A stretch of 64,000 nucleotides of DNA from Planctomycetota bacterium. Its GTDB lineage: Bacteria > Planctomycetota > UBA1135 > GCA-002686595. A program made the position numbers and the translations under genes. The notes under the pieces are model-generated. The model saw only the letters and a list, made by a program, of their open reading frames with translations, ran no database searches and had not been told where the DNA came from. Shown in pieces: positions 27,535 through 35,598 of this stretch. The number at the start of each line of letters is the position of its first letter. Within the stretch, counting starts at the first letter, position 1. Location: the NCBI GenBank assembly GCA_016795325.1, contig JAEUHY010000015.1:434001-498000 (forward strand), written 5' to 3'.

Positions 27535-30500
27535 CTACTGGCAGACCGTGAACTTCAGGGCGTTGGAGAGCCCCGTCGTCGAGGGGCTCGCCGGATCGCG
27601 CATCCACCACTGCGCGTAGACCGTTTCGCCCGGATCGAGTCCGAACACGCTCATCTGTCCGGTCGTGAACTGGAAGGCGTACGCGCCCGTGCAGCTGTTG
27701 CCGTTCGTCGCGCCGCCCGAGTTCGCGCTCCCCGTGCGCTGCGTCGGCGCACCCACGCACAACGTGCCGCCCTGGAAGGGCGAGCTGAGCGGCGCTGCCC
27801 CGAAGAACAACAGGCCGAACTTTTGGTTGAGCACGTTGGTGCAGGTCACCGTGAACGTTCCGGCGCTGCGCGAAGGCTGCGCACCGCTCGTTCCGATGGC
27901 GGGCACGCAACCGAGCGAGTTGGTCTTGCCTGTGCAGTAGGTCGAGACCGACGCGGCGTTGGCGAGCACCGGACCGAAGTGGCGCGTCGGGCCGCGGTTG
28001 CCCGCGATGTCGATCGCACGGAGATGGAAGTAGCGTGCGCTCGTCGACGAACCGATCGAGGAACTCGTGCTCGTGGCTCCGGCCGGGAGATTCGCCGCGC
28101 CCGCCGGATCGGTCGTGGGTGAGGTGTCCCACACTCCGACGTAGCCGGCGAGCCCTGAGTGCGTGTCGCTCGCCGCACTCCAGGCAAGTTGCACGCTCGT
28201 CGAACAACTCTGCACGCCGACGGCGTGCGTCGACGAGCTGATCGCGCCGGGCTGAGTGGGCGCGAGCGCGTCGATGCGGAACGGACCGGCGCTGGCGAAG
28301 GACGTCGACCAGTTGCCGCTGTTGTCGACGGCGCGCAGGTTGAAGAACCACGAGCCGTTGCCGAGCGTCTCGGAGTAGGTCGTGACCTGTTCGATGTCCT
28401 TGGTCGCCCCGGGCGCGCCAGCGCTGGCGCTCGTGAACACGCCGTAGCCGTCGATGCCGGCGAGCGCGTCGGTCGCCGCGGTCCACGCGTAGCTGATCGA
28501 CGTCGTGCTCGACCACACGTTGGGCGTGTGCGTCGTCGAGACGAGGTTCGTCGCATTGCCGGGCGCCGTGCCGTCGACGGTGATCGCGATCTGAGCCGTG
28601 CGATCGACCCAGTTGTCCGAGCGCGCCGACACGGACCAGTTGCGCACGCCTTCGCTGGCCCATCGCACGCGCCAGCTCGCCTGCTTGCTGTCCAGCGTGC
28701 GCAGCGAACCGAGCGTGAGGTCGAAACCGCCGTTCGTGTTGTCGCTCAGCTCCGCGACCGCGCCGTCGTCGAGCGTGACGCTGGCCGACTCGAGCACGGC
28801 GCCGGTGTGGCCGAAGCTGTCGAGGTGGATGTTCGAGGCGAAGTACTCGGGGTTGGTGACGTTCGCCGTGATGGTGAGCGGCTGACTCGGCTGGACGAAC
28901 ACGTCGTCGGCGCTGAGGGTCAGCTGACCTTCGGGCGTGGTGTCGCCGTAGATCAAGCCCACCGTGACGCTGACGCGCGCGCTCGAGACCACGCTGTCGG
29001 GCCACACTTTCCAGCGCCAAAAACCGTCACTGGGGTTGTCGAGGATGCGGATCTCGGTGTTGTCGCGCGAGCTCTGCTGCGCGAGGAAGTCGCCGGAATT
29101 GCCGGCGCTGGTGATGCCGTCGGCGGGATCGTCGATGTACAGATCGAAGTCGTTGACCAGCGCGCTCGACGCACCCGCGGAGCACTGGTCCTCGATGTAG
29201 TGCATGCACACCACGATGCGCGTGACGCTCGAGTCGACGAAGAAGTCGGCCCACTCGAAGCCGGTCGCGTCCTGGGTCGCGTTCCAGTTGAACCACTCCC
29301 AGTCGAGGTTGCTGGGGATCACGGCCTTGAGCGCTTGCAGACGGCCTGCGCCGTACTCATCGAGGTGCGGATCGCTCTCGTTCGTCAGCAGTTGGTCGCC
29401 ATCGGTCATCGCGCTCGCCATCAACAGCGAGGCGATGCGCTGCGGTTGGTAGCGCAGGAAGGAGTGCCGATCGACGATCTGCGCCGCGACGCCCGCGACG
29501 TGCGGCGCCGCCATGCTCGTGCCGGACTTCTCGGTGTAGCCGCTGCCCGTCTCCGAATCCGCCGAGGTGATCCAGCGGCCCGGCGCCGCGATGTTGGGCT
29601 TCCAGCGGCCGTCGCCGGTCGGCCCGCGGCTCGAGCTGGTCCACAGGCTGCCGGGGAAACCGACGCCCGAGTCGAAGTGGTCGAGCACGTTGCCGACGGT
29701 GAGCGCGTTCTTGGCCACGGCCGGCAGGCCCACGGTCGACGCGCCCGGACCGTCGTTGCCCGCCGCGAACACGTACAGCTGCGAGTGATCCCAGACCTCG
29801 GCGTCGAGCGTGCGCGCGTCGGCTTCGGAACCGACGAACGCGGTGGTGCCCGCAGGAACGCCCCACGAGCAGTTGATCACGTGCGGCCGCCCGCTGACCA
29901 CGCCGTTCGAGTCGGTGTAGTTCGAACGCATCGTCGCGTAGAGCTGGGAGTTGGTGACGCTGGCGGGGTCGCACAACCCGTCGAAGAACTTGGTCGAGCG
30001 CACGCGTCCACTTGCGCCCCAGCCCAGTCCGGGCGCGCAGCCGGCGTGCTCATCGTCGGCGGCGTTGGGCAGCCCGAAGACCGTGCCGGAGACGTGGCTG
30101 CCGTGCCCGCAGTTGTCCTCGGTTCCGTCGTTCGCCGCGGTGAAGTCCGACCAGCGGTAGAACACGTGGTTGAGCATCGAGTGCTGGAAGTCTGTCCCCG
30201 AGTCGATCACGCCCGCGAGCGCGGCGTTGTTCGTGCCGCCGTCGTTGAACGTGCGCGTGTAGTCCGCCTGCACCATCGGCGTCGATTCGTCGTGGCCCGC
30301 CTGCGGACGTTCGAACGACTCGACGAACTGCACGAAGTCGAGCGCGACGACGTTGGTGAGCGCGGCCGGCGGGAGCGCCGCGCGGAACGCGCGCAACACG
30401 TCGTCGTACTCGACGATGCGCACGCCAGCTTCTTCGAGCGCGCGTTGTTGCCATCCGTTCGACTGCACGCGCCACGCGGCGAGCGCGTCGTCGGCGCCGC

Positions 30501-31275
30501 GTTCGTTCACGACGCCCTCGGGTGCGCCGCTCCCGCTCGAACCCAGCGGCGTGCGCGTTGAGTCCGCGCCGAGGTCCGATTCGAACACGTTGATCCACAC
30601 CTCGAGCGACTCGCCGTCGCGCGCGGCGTCGGCGCGCGCCGCCAGCCGCGGATGGAGCTTCTGCCAGCGCGGCGCGGGTCCGATCCAGCGCACGAAGTCG
30701 AGCGCCGCGAGCTCGGCCAGCGCTGCGGGTTCGAAGGCCAGTTTCAGTGCGTAGTGGGGGTGGAAGCCGAGCACGCGCGCGCCCGCGGCCTCGAGTTGCG
30801 CCACGCGTTCTGCGCTGATGCGCTTGGAGAGCAGCGCGAAAGCGTAGGTGCGCTCGTCGCCGCGCCCGTCGACTGGCTGCGAACGCAGCTCCGCCAACAG
30901 TTCGGCCGAAATCCGCTCGTCCGCAGGCGGGTAGTAGCGGCCGGCCACGAAACCCAGGAAGTACGGATCGCCGCTGGGCGGCGCCTCGAGCAGGTCGCCG
31001 GCGGCGTCGGCGAGCACGCGCTCGGGTTCGGGCAGCGGCACGCTGTCGTCCTGGCGCTCGATTTGTGTGCGTTGGGGCGCGCCCTGGTCGCCGGTGCGGC
31101 TGGCTGCGCGTTCCACGCGCGGACGCGGCGCGTACACGGGCGGATCGGAGACGACGGTCGGTTTGGGCGTGCGCGCGCTGTGCGCGTCAGCCTCCTGCGC
31201 CTGCGCGGGGCCGGCGATCAGGGGCAGGAAGACGAGGGCGGTCAGGGAGCGGGCGCGTTGGATGTTGGGCTGCAT
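27535..31275 (-). CDS. Secreted subtilisin-family (S8) serine protease
   Basis: A 1246-residue secreted protease. A signal peptide (LTALVFLPLIAGPAQAQ) precedes a propeptide-like region to about residue 330. The S8 domain has the full triad: Asp358 (GVIDSGTD), His391 (CGHGSHVSG) and Ser587 (SGTSMAAPHVAG), with the oxyanion Asn region in AAGNDGPG. After it come a jelly-roll-like P-domain and fibronectin-type or Ig-like segments. A cysteine-containing C-terminal module of about 130 residues (YCTGKTNSLG to LSNALKFTVCQ) is shared with the protein at 48379-51111. ATG 31275 precedes the signal peptide; the long upstream frame shadows tgt. It lies 80 bp after tgt on the same strand. Confidence 0.93.
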   Translation of the reverse strand: MQPNIQRARSLTALVFLPLIAGPAQAQEADAHSARTPKPTVVSDPPVYAPRPRVERAASRTGDQGAPQRTQIERQDDSVPLPEPERVLADAAGDLLEAPPSGDPYFLGFVAGRYYPPADERISAELLAELRSQPVDGRGDERTYAFALLSKRISAERVAQLEAAGARVLGFHPHYALKLAFEPAALAELAALDFVRWIGPAPRWQKLHPRLAARADAARDGESLEVWINVFESDLGADSTRTPLGSSGSGAPEGVVNERGADDALAAWRVQSNGWQQRALEEAGVRIVEYDDVLRAFRAALPPAALTNVVALDFVQFVESFERPQAGHDESTPMVQADYTRTFNDGGTNNAALAGVIDSGTDFQHSMLNHVFYRWSDFTAANDGTEDNCGHGSHVSGTVFGLPNAADDEHAGCAPGLGWGASGRVRSTKFFDGLCDPASVTNSQLYATMRSNYTDSNGVVSGRPHVINCSWGVPAGTTAFVGSEADARTLDAEVWDHSQLYVFAAGNDGPGASTVGLPAVAKNALTVGNVLDHFDSGVGFPGSLWTSSSRGPTGDGRWKPNIAAPGRWITSADSETGSGYTEKSGTSMAAPHVAGVAAQIVDRHSFLRYQPQRIASLLMASAMTDGDQLLTNESDPHLDEYGAGRLQALKAVIPSNLDWEWFNWNATQDATGFEWADFFVDSSVTRIVVCMHYIEDQCSAGASSALVNDFDLYIDDPADGITSAGNSGDFLAQQSSRDNTEIRILDNPSDGFWRWKVWPDSVVSSARVSVTVGLIYGDTTPEGQLTLSADDVFVQPSQPLTITANVTNPEYFASNIHLDSFGHTGAVLESASVTLDDGAVAELSDNTNGGFDLTLGSLRTLDSKQASWRVRWASEGVRNWSVSARSDNWVDRTAQIAITVDGTAPGNATNLVSTTHTPNVWSSTTSISYAWTAATDALAGIDGYGVFTSASAGAPGATKDIEQVTTYSETLGNGSWFFNLRAVDNSGNWSTSFASAGPFRIDALAPTQPGAISSSTHAVGVQSCSTSVQLAWSAASDTHSGLAGYVGVWDTSPTTDPAGAANLPAGATSTSSSIGSSTSARYFHLRAIDIAGNRGPTRHFGPVLANAASVSTYCTGKTNSLGCVPAIGTSGAQPSRSAGTFTVTCTNVLNQKFGLLFFGAAPLSSPFQGGTLCVGAPTQRTGSANSGGATNGNSCTGAYAFQFTTGQMSVFGLDPGETVYAQWWMRDPASPSTTGLSNALKFTVCQ

Positions 31276-31355
31276 GGCGGAGGGAGCCTTTCGTTGCTCT
31301 CCGCTGCGCAGAACCGACGCCGCGACCACGGCGAAAAAGCGAAAAATGCGGCGCG

Positions 31356-32510
31356 TCAACCTGCGGCGGGCCGCGCAGCGTCGTCCGCCGCCAGCCAGCG
31401 AGCCCTCACCGCGGCCAGCGAGCCGCCGAGGATCGCGGCGCGCGTTTCTTCCATCAGCCGGTGGAAGGCGCGGATGTTGTGCTGGGTCAGCAGCATGGCG
31501 CCGAGCATCTCGCCGGACTTCGCGAGGTGCCGCAGGTACGCGCGGCTGTAGCCGTGCGCGCACGCGGGGCAGTCGCAACCTTCTTCGATCGGCCGCGCGT
31601 CGCGCGCGTGGACTGCGTTGCGCAGGTTGAGCGTGCCGTGCGAGGTGAAGGCCTGGTGCGTGCGGCCGTGGCGCGTGGGCGTGACGCAGTCGAACAGGTC
31701 GATCCCGCGTTCGATGGCGTCGAAGAAGTCGCGCGGCGTGCCGACTCCCATCAGGTAGCGCGGTCGGTCGGCGGGCAGGCGCGGCGCGGCCGCCTCGACA
31801 GCGACGAGCATCTGCTCGCGCGTCTCTCCGACGCTCACGCCGCCGATCGCGTAGCCGACCAGATCGTGCGAGCACACGGCTTCGACGGAACGCGCGCGCA
31901 GGTCCTCGAACGCGCCGCCTTGCACGATGCCGAACAGCGCCTGTCCGCGCTCTTCGCCGCCCAACTCGCGGTGGCGGCGCACGCAGCGCTCGAGCCACGC
32001 GTGGGTGCGCGCCGTGGCGAGCTCGACCTCGTCGCGCGCGTCGGGCTTCGACGGGCAGTGGTCGAAGGCCATGGCGACGTCCGCACCGAGCGCGGCTTCG
32101 ATCTCGATCACGCGCTCGGGCGTGAAGCGGATCTGCGCGCCGTCGACCACCGAGCGGAACGTCGCGCCGTCGTCGTCGATGCGCCGGATGTCGGACAGGC
32201 TGAACACCTGGTAGCCGCCCGAGTCGGTCAGGATCGGGCCGTCCCAGCGCATGAAGCCGTGCAGGCCGCCGAGCTCGGCGATCAGCTCTTCGCCGGGCCG
32301 CAGGTGCAGGTGGTAGGTGTTCGCCAGGATCATCTGCGATCCCAGCTGCGCGAGCGTGCGCGCGTCGACGCCCTTCACGGTCGCGCGCGTGCCGACCGGC
32401 ATGAACGAAGGTGTGCGGACGGGGCCGTGCGGAGTGTGGAACACGCCGGCGCGGGCGCGCGAGTCGTGCGCCAGCGCGTCGAGTTGGAACGCAAAACCTG
32501 CGCGTTGCAT
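31356..32510 (-). CDS. tgt: tRNA-guanine transglycosylase (queuine/preQ1)
   Basis: A 384-residue enzyme that swaps guanine 34 for preQ1 in tRNAs reading NAY codons. Motifs: catalytic Asp in ILTDSGGYQVFSL, the substrate loop FGIVQGG and YAIGGVSVGE, the second Asp in LFDCVTPTRHGRTHQ, and the zinc site GCDCPACAHGYSRAYLRHL. The start overlaps the spoIID-like stop by one base (TGATG). Length is standard. It is the third gene of the ruvB-spoIID-tgt operon. queA is not between them, as it often is elsewhere. Confidence 0.97.
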   Translation of the reverse strand: MQRAGFAFQLDALAHDSRARAGVFHTPHGPVRTPSFMPVGTRATVKGVDARTLAQLGSQMILANTYHLHLRPGEELIAELGGLHGFMRWDGPILTDSGGYQVFSLSDIRRIDDDGATFRSVVDGAQIRFTPERVIEIEAALGADVAMAFDHCPSKPDARDEVELATARTHAWLERCVRRHRELGGEERGQALFGIVQGGAFEDLRARSVEAVCSHDLVGYAIGGVSVGETREQMLVAVEAAAPRLPADRPRYLMGVGTPRDFFDAIERGIDLFDCVTPTRHGRTHQAFTSHGTLNLRNAVHARDARPIEEGCDCPACAHGYSRAYLRHLAKSGEMLGAMLLTQHNIRAFHRLMEETRAAILGGSLAAVRARWLAADDAARPAAG

Positions 32511-33739
32511 CAGCGTCGATCTGCGAGCTTCGCGCCCGCGTAGTAGTGCCCCAAGATGCGTTCGGCGCTCCAGCCTTGGCGCGCGTAGTCGAGCGCGCCG
32601 CGCTGGCACAGGCCGGCGCCGTGGCCGTTGCCGGCGCCGCTCAGCCGCAGTCCGCCGTCGAGCTTCGCGCCGGGTTTGGGCCAACATTCGACGATGCGCG
32701 CGTTGCGCAGCTTGTCGCGGCCCAGTTCGCGGCGCAGCTCTTCGTAGCGCACGGTCTTGTTCGCGCGCTCGCCGCGCAGCTCGACTTCGATCCAGCGGCG
32801 CGAGGCGTCGAGCTTGAGCGGTTCGAGCGCCACCAGGCGTTCGCCCAGTTCGTACTTCTTCGCGAGTTGCGTCAGTTGCTGTGCGGGAACGGTCCAGCTC
32901 CACAGCACCTCGCGCGACGCGGCGCACGGTGCGCACTCGACGCTCGAAAGGCAGCTCGAGCGCAGCTCGGGGAATACCGCGCGCCCGTCGGCGGTGCGCC
33001 CTCCGCAGGACGAGTGGTAACGCGCGTCCACGACGGCGCCGTCGTGTTCGAGCACCATGCCGCGCGTGCTCTCGACCGCGGCTCGCAGTTGGGCGAGCGA
33101 CTCGCGCTCGCGCGCGTTGCGCGGCTGCGGCGCGCCGCCGTAGGCCTGGTCGCGCACGCCGTCGAACAGATACGGCTCTGTGTTCCCGCGGCTGCGCTGC
33201 TCGAGCTGCGCGAGGGCGTAACTGCGCGACGCGATCGCCTGCGCTCGCCACGCCTGCGGCGGAGTCGCGCCAAAGCCCAGTTCCTTGGCGACCACGCCGA
33301 GCACGTAGTCCTCAAAGTCGACGCGGTGCTCGACGCGCCACGCGCCGTCGGGCTCGACGCTCACGGCCAGCTCGCCGCTGTAGCGCGCCGTGCCGATGCC
33401 GACGACGCCGTCGGCGGGCGCCTGCAGTTCGAAACGCTCGAGCGCGGCTTGACCGTCGATCGCAATGCGTTGTCCGCTGCGGCGCGCCGTGCGCTTGCGA
33501 CCTTGCGCGTCGAGCAGCTCGAGTTCGCTCGCCTGCGCGAAGCTCGCCAGTCGCACCGTCACAGGGCCGCCCGCGCGACGGCGCGGCGCGCTGGCCACGC
33601 TGGGTTGGGGCTCGCCGCCGGAGCTCTGCGATCCCGACTTGGAATGCGTGTCGGGCGTCGCACCGGGAGCTCGACACCCCGGCAGCGTTGCGCACACGAG
33701 CGCCGCAGCCAGCAGGCGCTGGACGTTGCGACGCTTCAC
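32510..33739 (-). CDS. SpoIID/LytB-domain lipoprotein
   Basis: A 409-residue protein starting at GTG 33739 inside the ruvB stop (GTGA). A signal peptide ends in ATLPGC (lipobox), so it should be anchored in the envelope. The SpoIID domain shows VLGVVAKELGFGATP, whose Glu matches the catalytic acid of SpoIID transglycosylases, then WRAQAIASRSYALAQLEQ, YHSSCGGRTADGR and the C-terminal GAGNGHGAGLCQRGALDYA. SpoIID cuts denuded glycan in Bacillus spores; homologues in non-sporulating bacteria probably remodel peptidoglycan. Its position between ruvB and tgt resembles arrangements I recall from some Clostridia. Confidence 0.9.
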   Translation of the reverse strand: MKRRNVQRLLAAALVCATLPGCRAPGATPDTHSKSGSQSSGGEPQPSVASAPRRRAGGPVTVRLASFAQASELELLDAQGRKRTARRSGQRIAIDGQAALERFELQAPADGVVGIGTARYSGELAVSVEPDGAWRVEHRVDFEDYVLGVVAKELGFGATPPQAWRAQAIASRSYALAQLEQRSRGNTEPYLFDGVRDQAYGGAPQPRNARERESLAQLRAAVESTRGMVLEHDGAVVDARYHSSCGGRTADGRAVFPELRSSCLSSVECAPCAASREVLWSWTVPAQQLTQLAKKYELGERLVALEPLKLDASRRWIEVELRGERANKTVRYEELRRELGRDKLRNARIVECWPKPGAKLDGGLRLSGAGNGHGAGLCQRGALDYARQGWSAERILGHYYAGAKLADRR

Positions 33740-34824
33740 GGGAACTGCGTCGGGCCGCTGGAACTCGTCGGGGCCGGCGCTCCGATCGCCGCACAGCCAT
33801 TCGCCGTGATCATGCGGCCGCGGCTCGTGCGCTCGAGGAACCCGCAGCGCAGCAGGTGCGGCTCGAACACGTCTTCGATCGTGTCTTCTGCTTCGCCGAC
33901 GGCGGCTGCGATGGTCTTGAGACCGACGGCCCGCGCACCCGCACGGGCGAGGCAGGCGAGGATGCGTCGGTCGAGTTCTTCGAGTCCGTTCTGGTCGACG
34001 CCCATGCGCTGCAGCGCGTCGAGCGCAGTCGGCGCCTCGATGCGCGTGTTTCCCGCGAGTTGCGCGAGGTCGCGCGCGCGGCGCACGAAGCGGTTCACGA
34101 CGCGCGGCGTTCCGCGGCTGCGCGCCGCGAGCACCTGGGCGGCGCTCGTTTCGAGCTCGACGCCGAGCAGGCGCGCAGAGCGTTGCGCGATTGCGATCAA
34201 GTCCTCGTCGGGGTAGGGGCTGAGGCGCTCGAGCAAACCGAAGCGCCCGCGGAACGGGGCCGAGAGCAGTCCCTCGCGCGTCGTCGCGCCGACGAGCACG
34301 AAACGCTCGAGCTTGAGCGGCAGGACGCGTGCGTCCGGGCCCTGGTCGAGCGTGAGCTCGACGGCGAAGTCTTCCATCGCCGAGTACAGGTATTCCTCGA
34401 CCGTCACCGGAGTGCGGTGGATCTCGTCGATGAACAGCACGTCGCCGCGCTTGAGCTTGGTCAGGATCCCGACCAGGTCGCGCGCGCGCTCGAGCGCCGG
34501 ACCGGTGGTCGAGTGCAGCACGGTCCCGCACTCCTGTGCGACGAGGCGGGCGAGCGACGTCTTGCCCAGTCCCGGCGGGCCCGAGAGCAGCATGTGGTCG
34601 GGCGATTCGTCGCGGGCGCGCGCGGCGCGGATCGCCACGCGCAAGTTCTCCACGGCTTGGCGCTGCCCGACGAATTCGTCGAAGGAGCGCGGACGCAGCG
34701 AATTCTCGAACTCCGCCTCGCGCGCCGGAGTGGGGGCGCTGCCCAGGCCGGCCAGCGCGGCCCGGATCCGGTCGGCGTGGAACACCGAGGCCGGCGCATC
34801 GTCGTACGGAGGGTCGGTTTCCAT
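33736..34824 (-). CDS. ruvB: Holliday junction helicase RuvB
   Basis: A 362-residue AAA+ motor that drives branch migration with RuvA. The Walker A is SGPPGLGKTSLA, the Walker B LFIDEIHR, sensor 1 lies in FVLVGATTREGLLSAPFRGRF, and the C-terminal winged helix ends in PHLLRCGFLERTSRGR. The usual RuvB opening LRPRSFDEFVGQ is present. ATG 34824 (METDPP) is chosen; 61 residues upstream in frame have no similarity. A -10-like TATGCT stands 11 nt before it. It heads an operon with the SpoIID-like and tgt genes. ruvA and ruvC are not in the window. Confidence 0.97.
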   Translation of the reverse strand: METDPPYDDAPASVFHADRIRAALAGLGSAPTPAREAEFENSLRPRSFDEFVGQRQAVENLRVAIRAARARDESPDHMLLSGPPGLGKTSLARLVAQECGTVLHSTTGPALERARDLVGILTKLKRGDVLFIDEIHRTPVTVEEYLYSAMEDFAVELTLDQGPDARVLPLKLERFVLVGATTREGLLSAPFRGRFGLLERLSPYPDEDLIAIAQRSARLLGVELETSAAQVLAARSRGTPRVVNRFVRRARDLAQLAGNTRIEAPTALDALQRMGVDQNGLEELDRRILACLARAGARAVGLKTIAAAVGEAEDTIEDVFEPHLLRCGFLERTSRGRMITANGCAAIGAPAPTSSSGPTQFP

Positions 34825-34835
34825 CGTGCGGGCGC

Positions 34836-34841
34836 AGCATA
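34836..34841 (-). promoter_or_regulatory. Predicted -10 element of the ruvB operon
   Basis: Minus-strand TATGCT, 11 nt before the ruvB ATG, with no Shine-Dalgarno between. Confidence 0.35.
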
Positions 34842-35025
34842 GCCCGAGGCCCGGGCGCTTCGAGGCGCGGGCGCCAGCGCCTTTGCGAGGCGCTGCGCGG
34901 GTTCGCACAGCGCTACCACTGCGTCCGCGCACTTCGCGTGGCCGCCGGTTGGAACGCGGGGAGTGCGAGCTCCTCCCACGGCGCTGCACGCGGCGCGCGG
35001 GATGCACCTAAGCCCCTTTCCATAA

Positions 35026-35337
35026 GGCACTTGGAGCGCTCCTGCGGGTCGTTCCTGCAGTTCACCGCTCGGCGGCTGGAACCCGGCACGCCGCTTGTGT
35101 TCTCGCGTTTTCCAAGTGCCGATCCGGAGACCTACCAGGGTCCCCCGGGTAGGCAGCACCCTTCCGAGTGCGGGCGTCGCGGACGCCCGGCGCGTCCGTG
35201 CCTCGCCGCCGGTTCCACACCGGCAGCCTTGCGCTGGCGAGGCCGAGAGCCGCTGACGCGTTGCGCTCGCGAGGGGTGGCGACGGGGGGCGTCCGCGAGG
35301 GCGTCGCCGAGGCACGCGCGCGGTGTTTTTTGCGCGC
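35026..35337. other. Structured intergenic element, candidate ncRNA or leader
   Basis: The 774-bp gap between divergent ruvB and the large lipoprotein has no supported gene but holds many hairpins. There is a perfect 10-bp long-range pair GGCACTTGGA/TCCAAGTGCC (35026-35035/35111-35120) around a nested GTTCC/GGAAC stem, and CCTACC/GGTAGG (35131-35136/35148-35153). Others are CGGACGC/GCGTCCG (35180-35186/35192-35198) and GCCTCGCC/GGCGAGGC (35200-35207/35236-35243) enclosing GCCGGT/ACCGGC. GGCGACG/CGTCGCC (35278-35284/35302-35308) follows, then GCGCGC/GCGCGC around a T6 run. On the plus strand CCGGAGACCTACC (35124-35136) resembles the B12 box of cobalamin riboswitches, but the rest of that aptamer is not recognisable. 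A TACACT at 35357-35362 may be a -10 for the downstream gene. Strand and function are open. Confidence 0.4.
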
Positions 35338-35598
35338 AGCCGCCGAGGCGCCGCACTACACTCGCGCTCCCCCCAAGCTGTCCGACCGGCGTCCTCGCGC
35401 AGGCCGCCGGGCGGTGCGTTCCTTGTTCGAGCCTAGTTCCCCGATCCGCAACCCGAGCAGCGGGCGGGCAGCCGACCTCCGGCCGCCTGCGCGCAGCGTT
35501 GGGAGCGCGGACTCCGATCCGCGCGCCTCCTCGGCCGCGGCGCGGCGGGCACGGGCCCTCCCACCGACCTCACGACCTTGTTCTTGCCCTTCACGCAC

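Noticed and set aside
35124..35136. Cobalamin riboswitch from the B12-box-like segment
   Set aside because: Only 13 of 16 box positions fit and the other conserved aptamer segments (GGGAA and the GGTGAAA-type loop) were not found. Kept only as a hint in the structured-region finding.
34825..35598. RNase P RNA, tmRNA or SRP RNA
   Set aside because: The core motifs GAGGAAAGTC/ACAGAA, the tRNA-like 3' end with CCA, and the GGAA tetraloop with AGCAG were not found on either strand.
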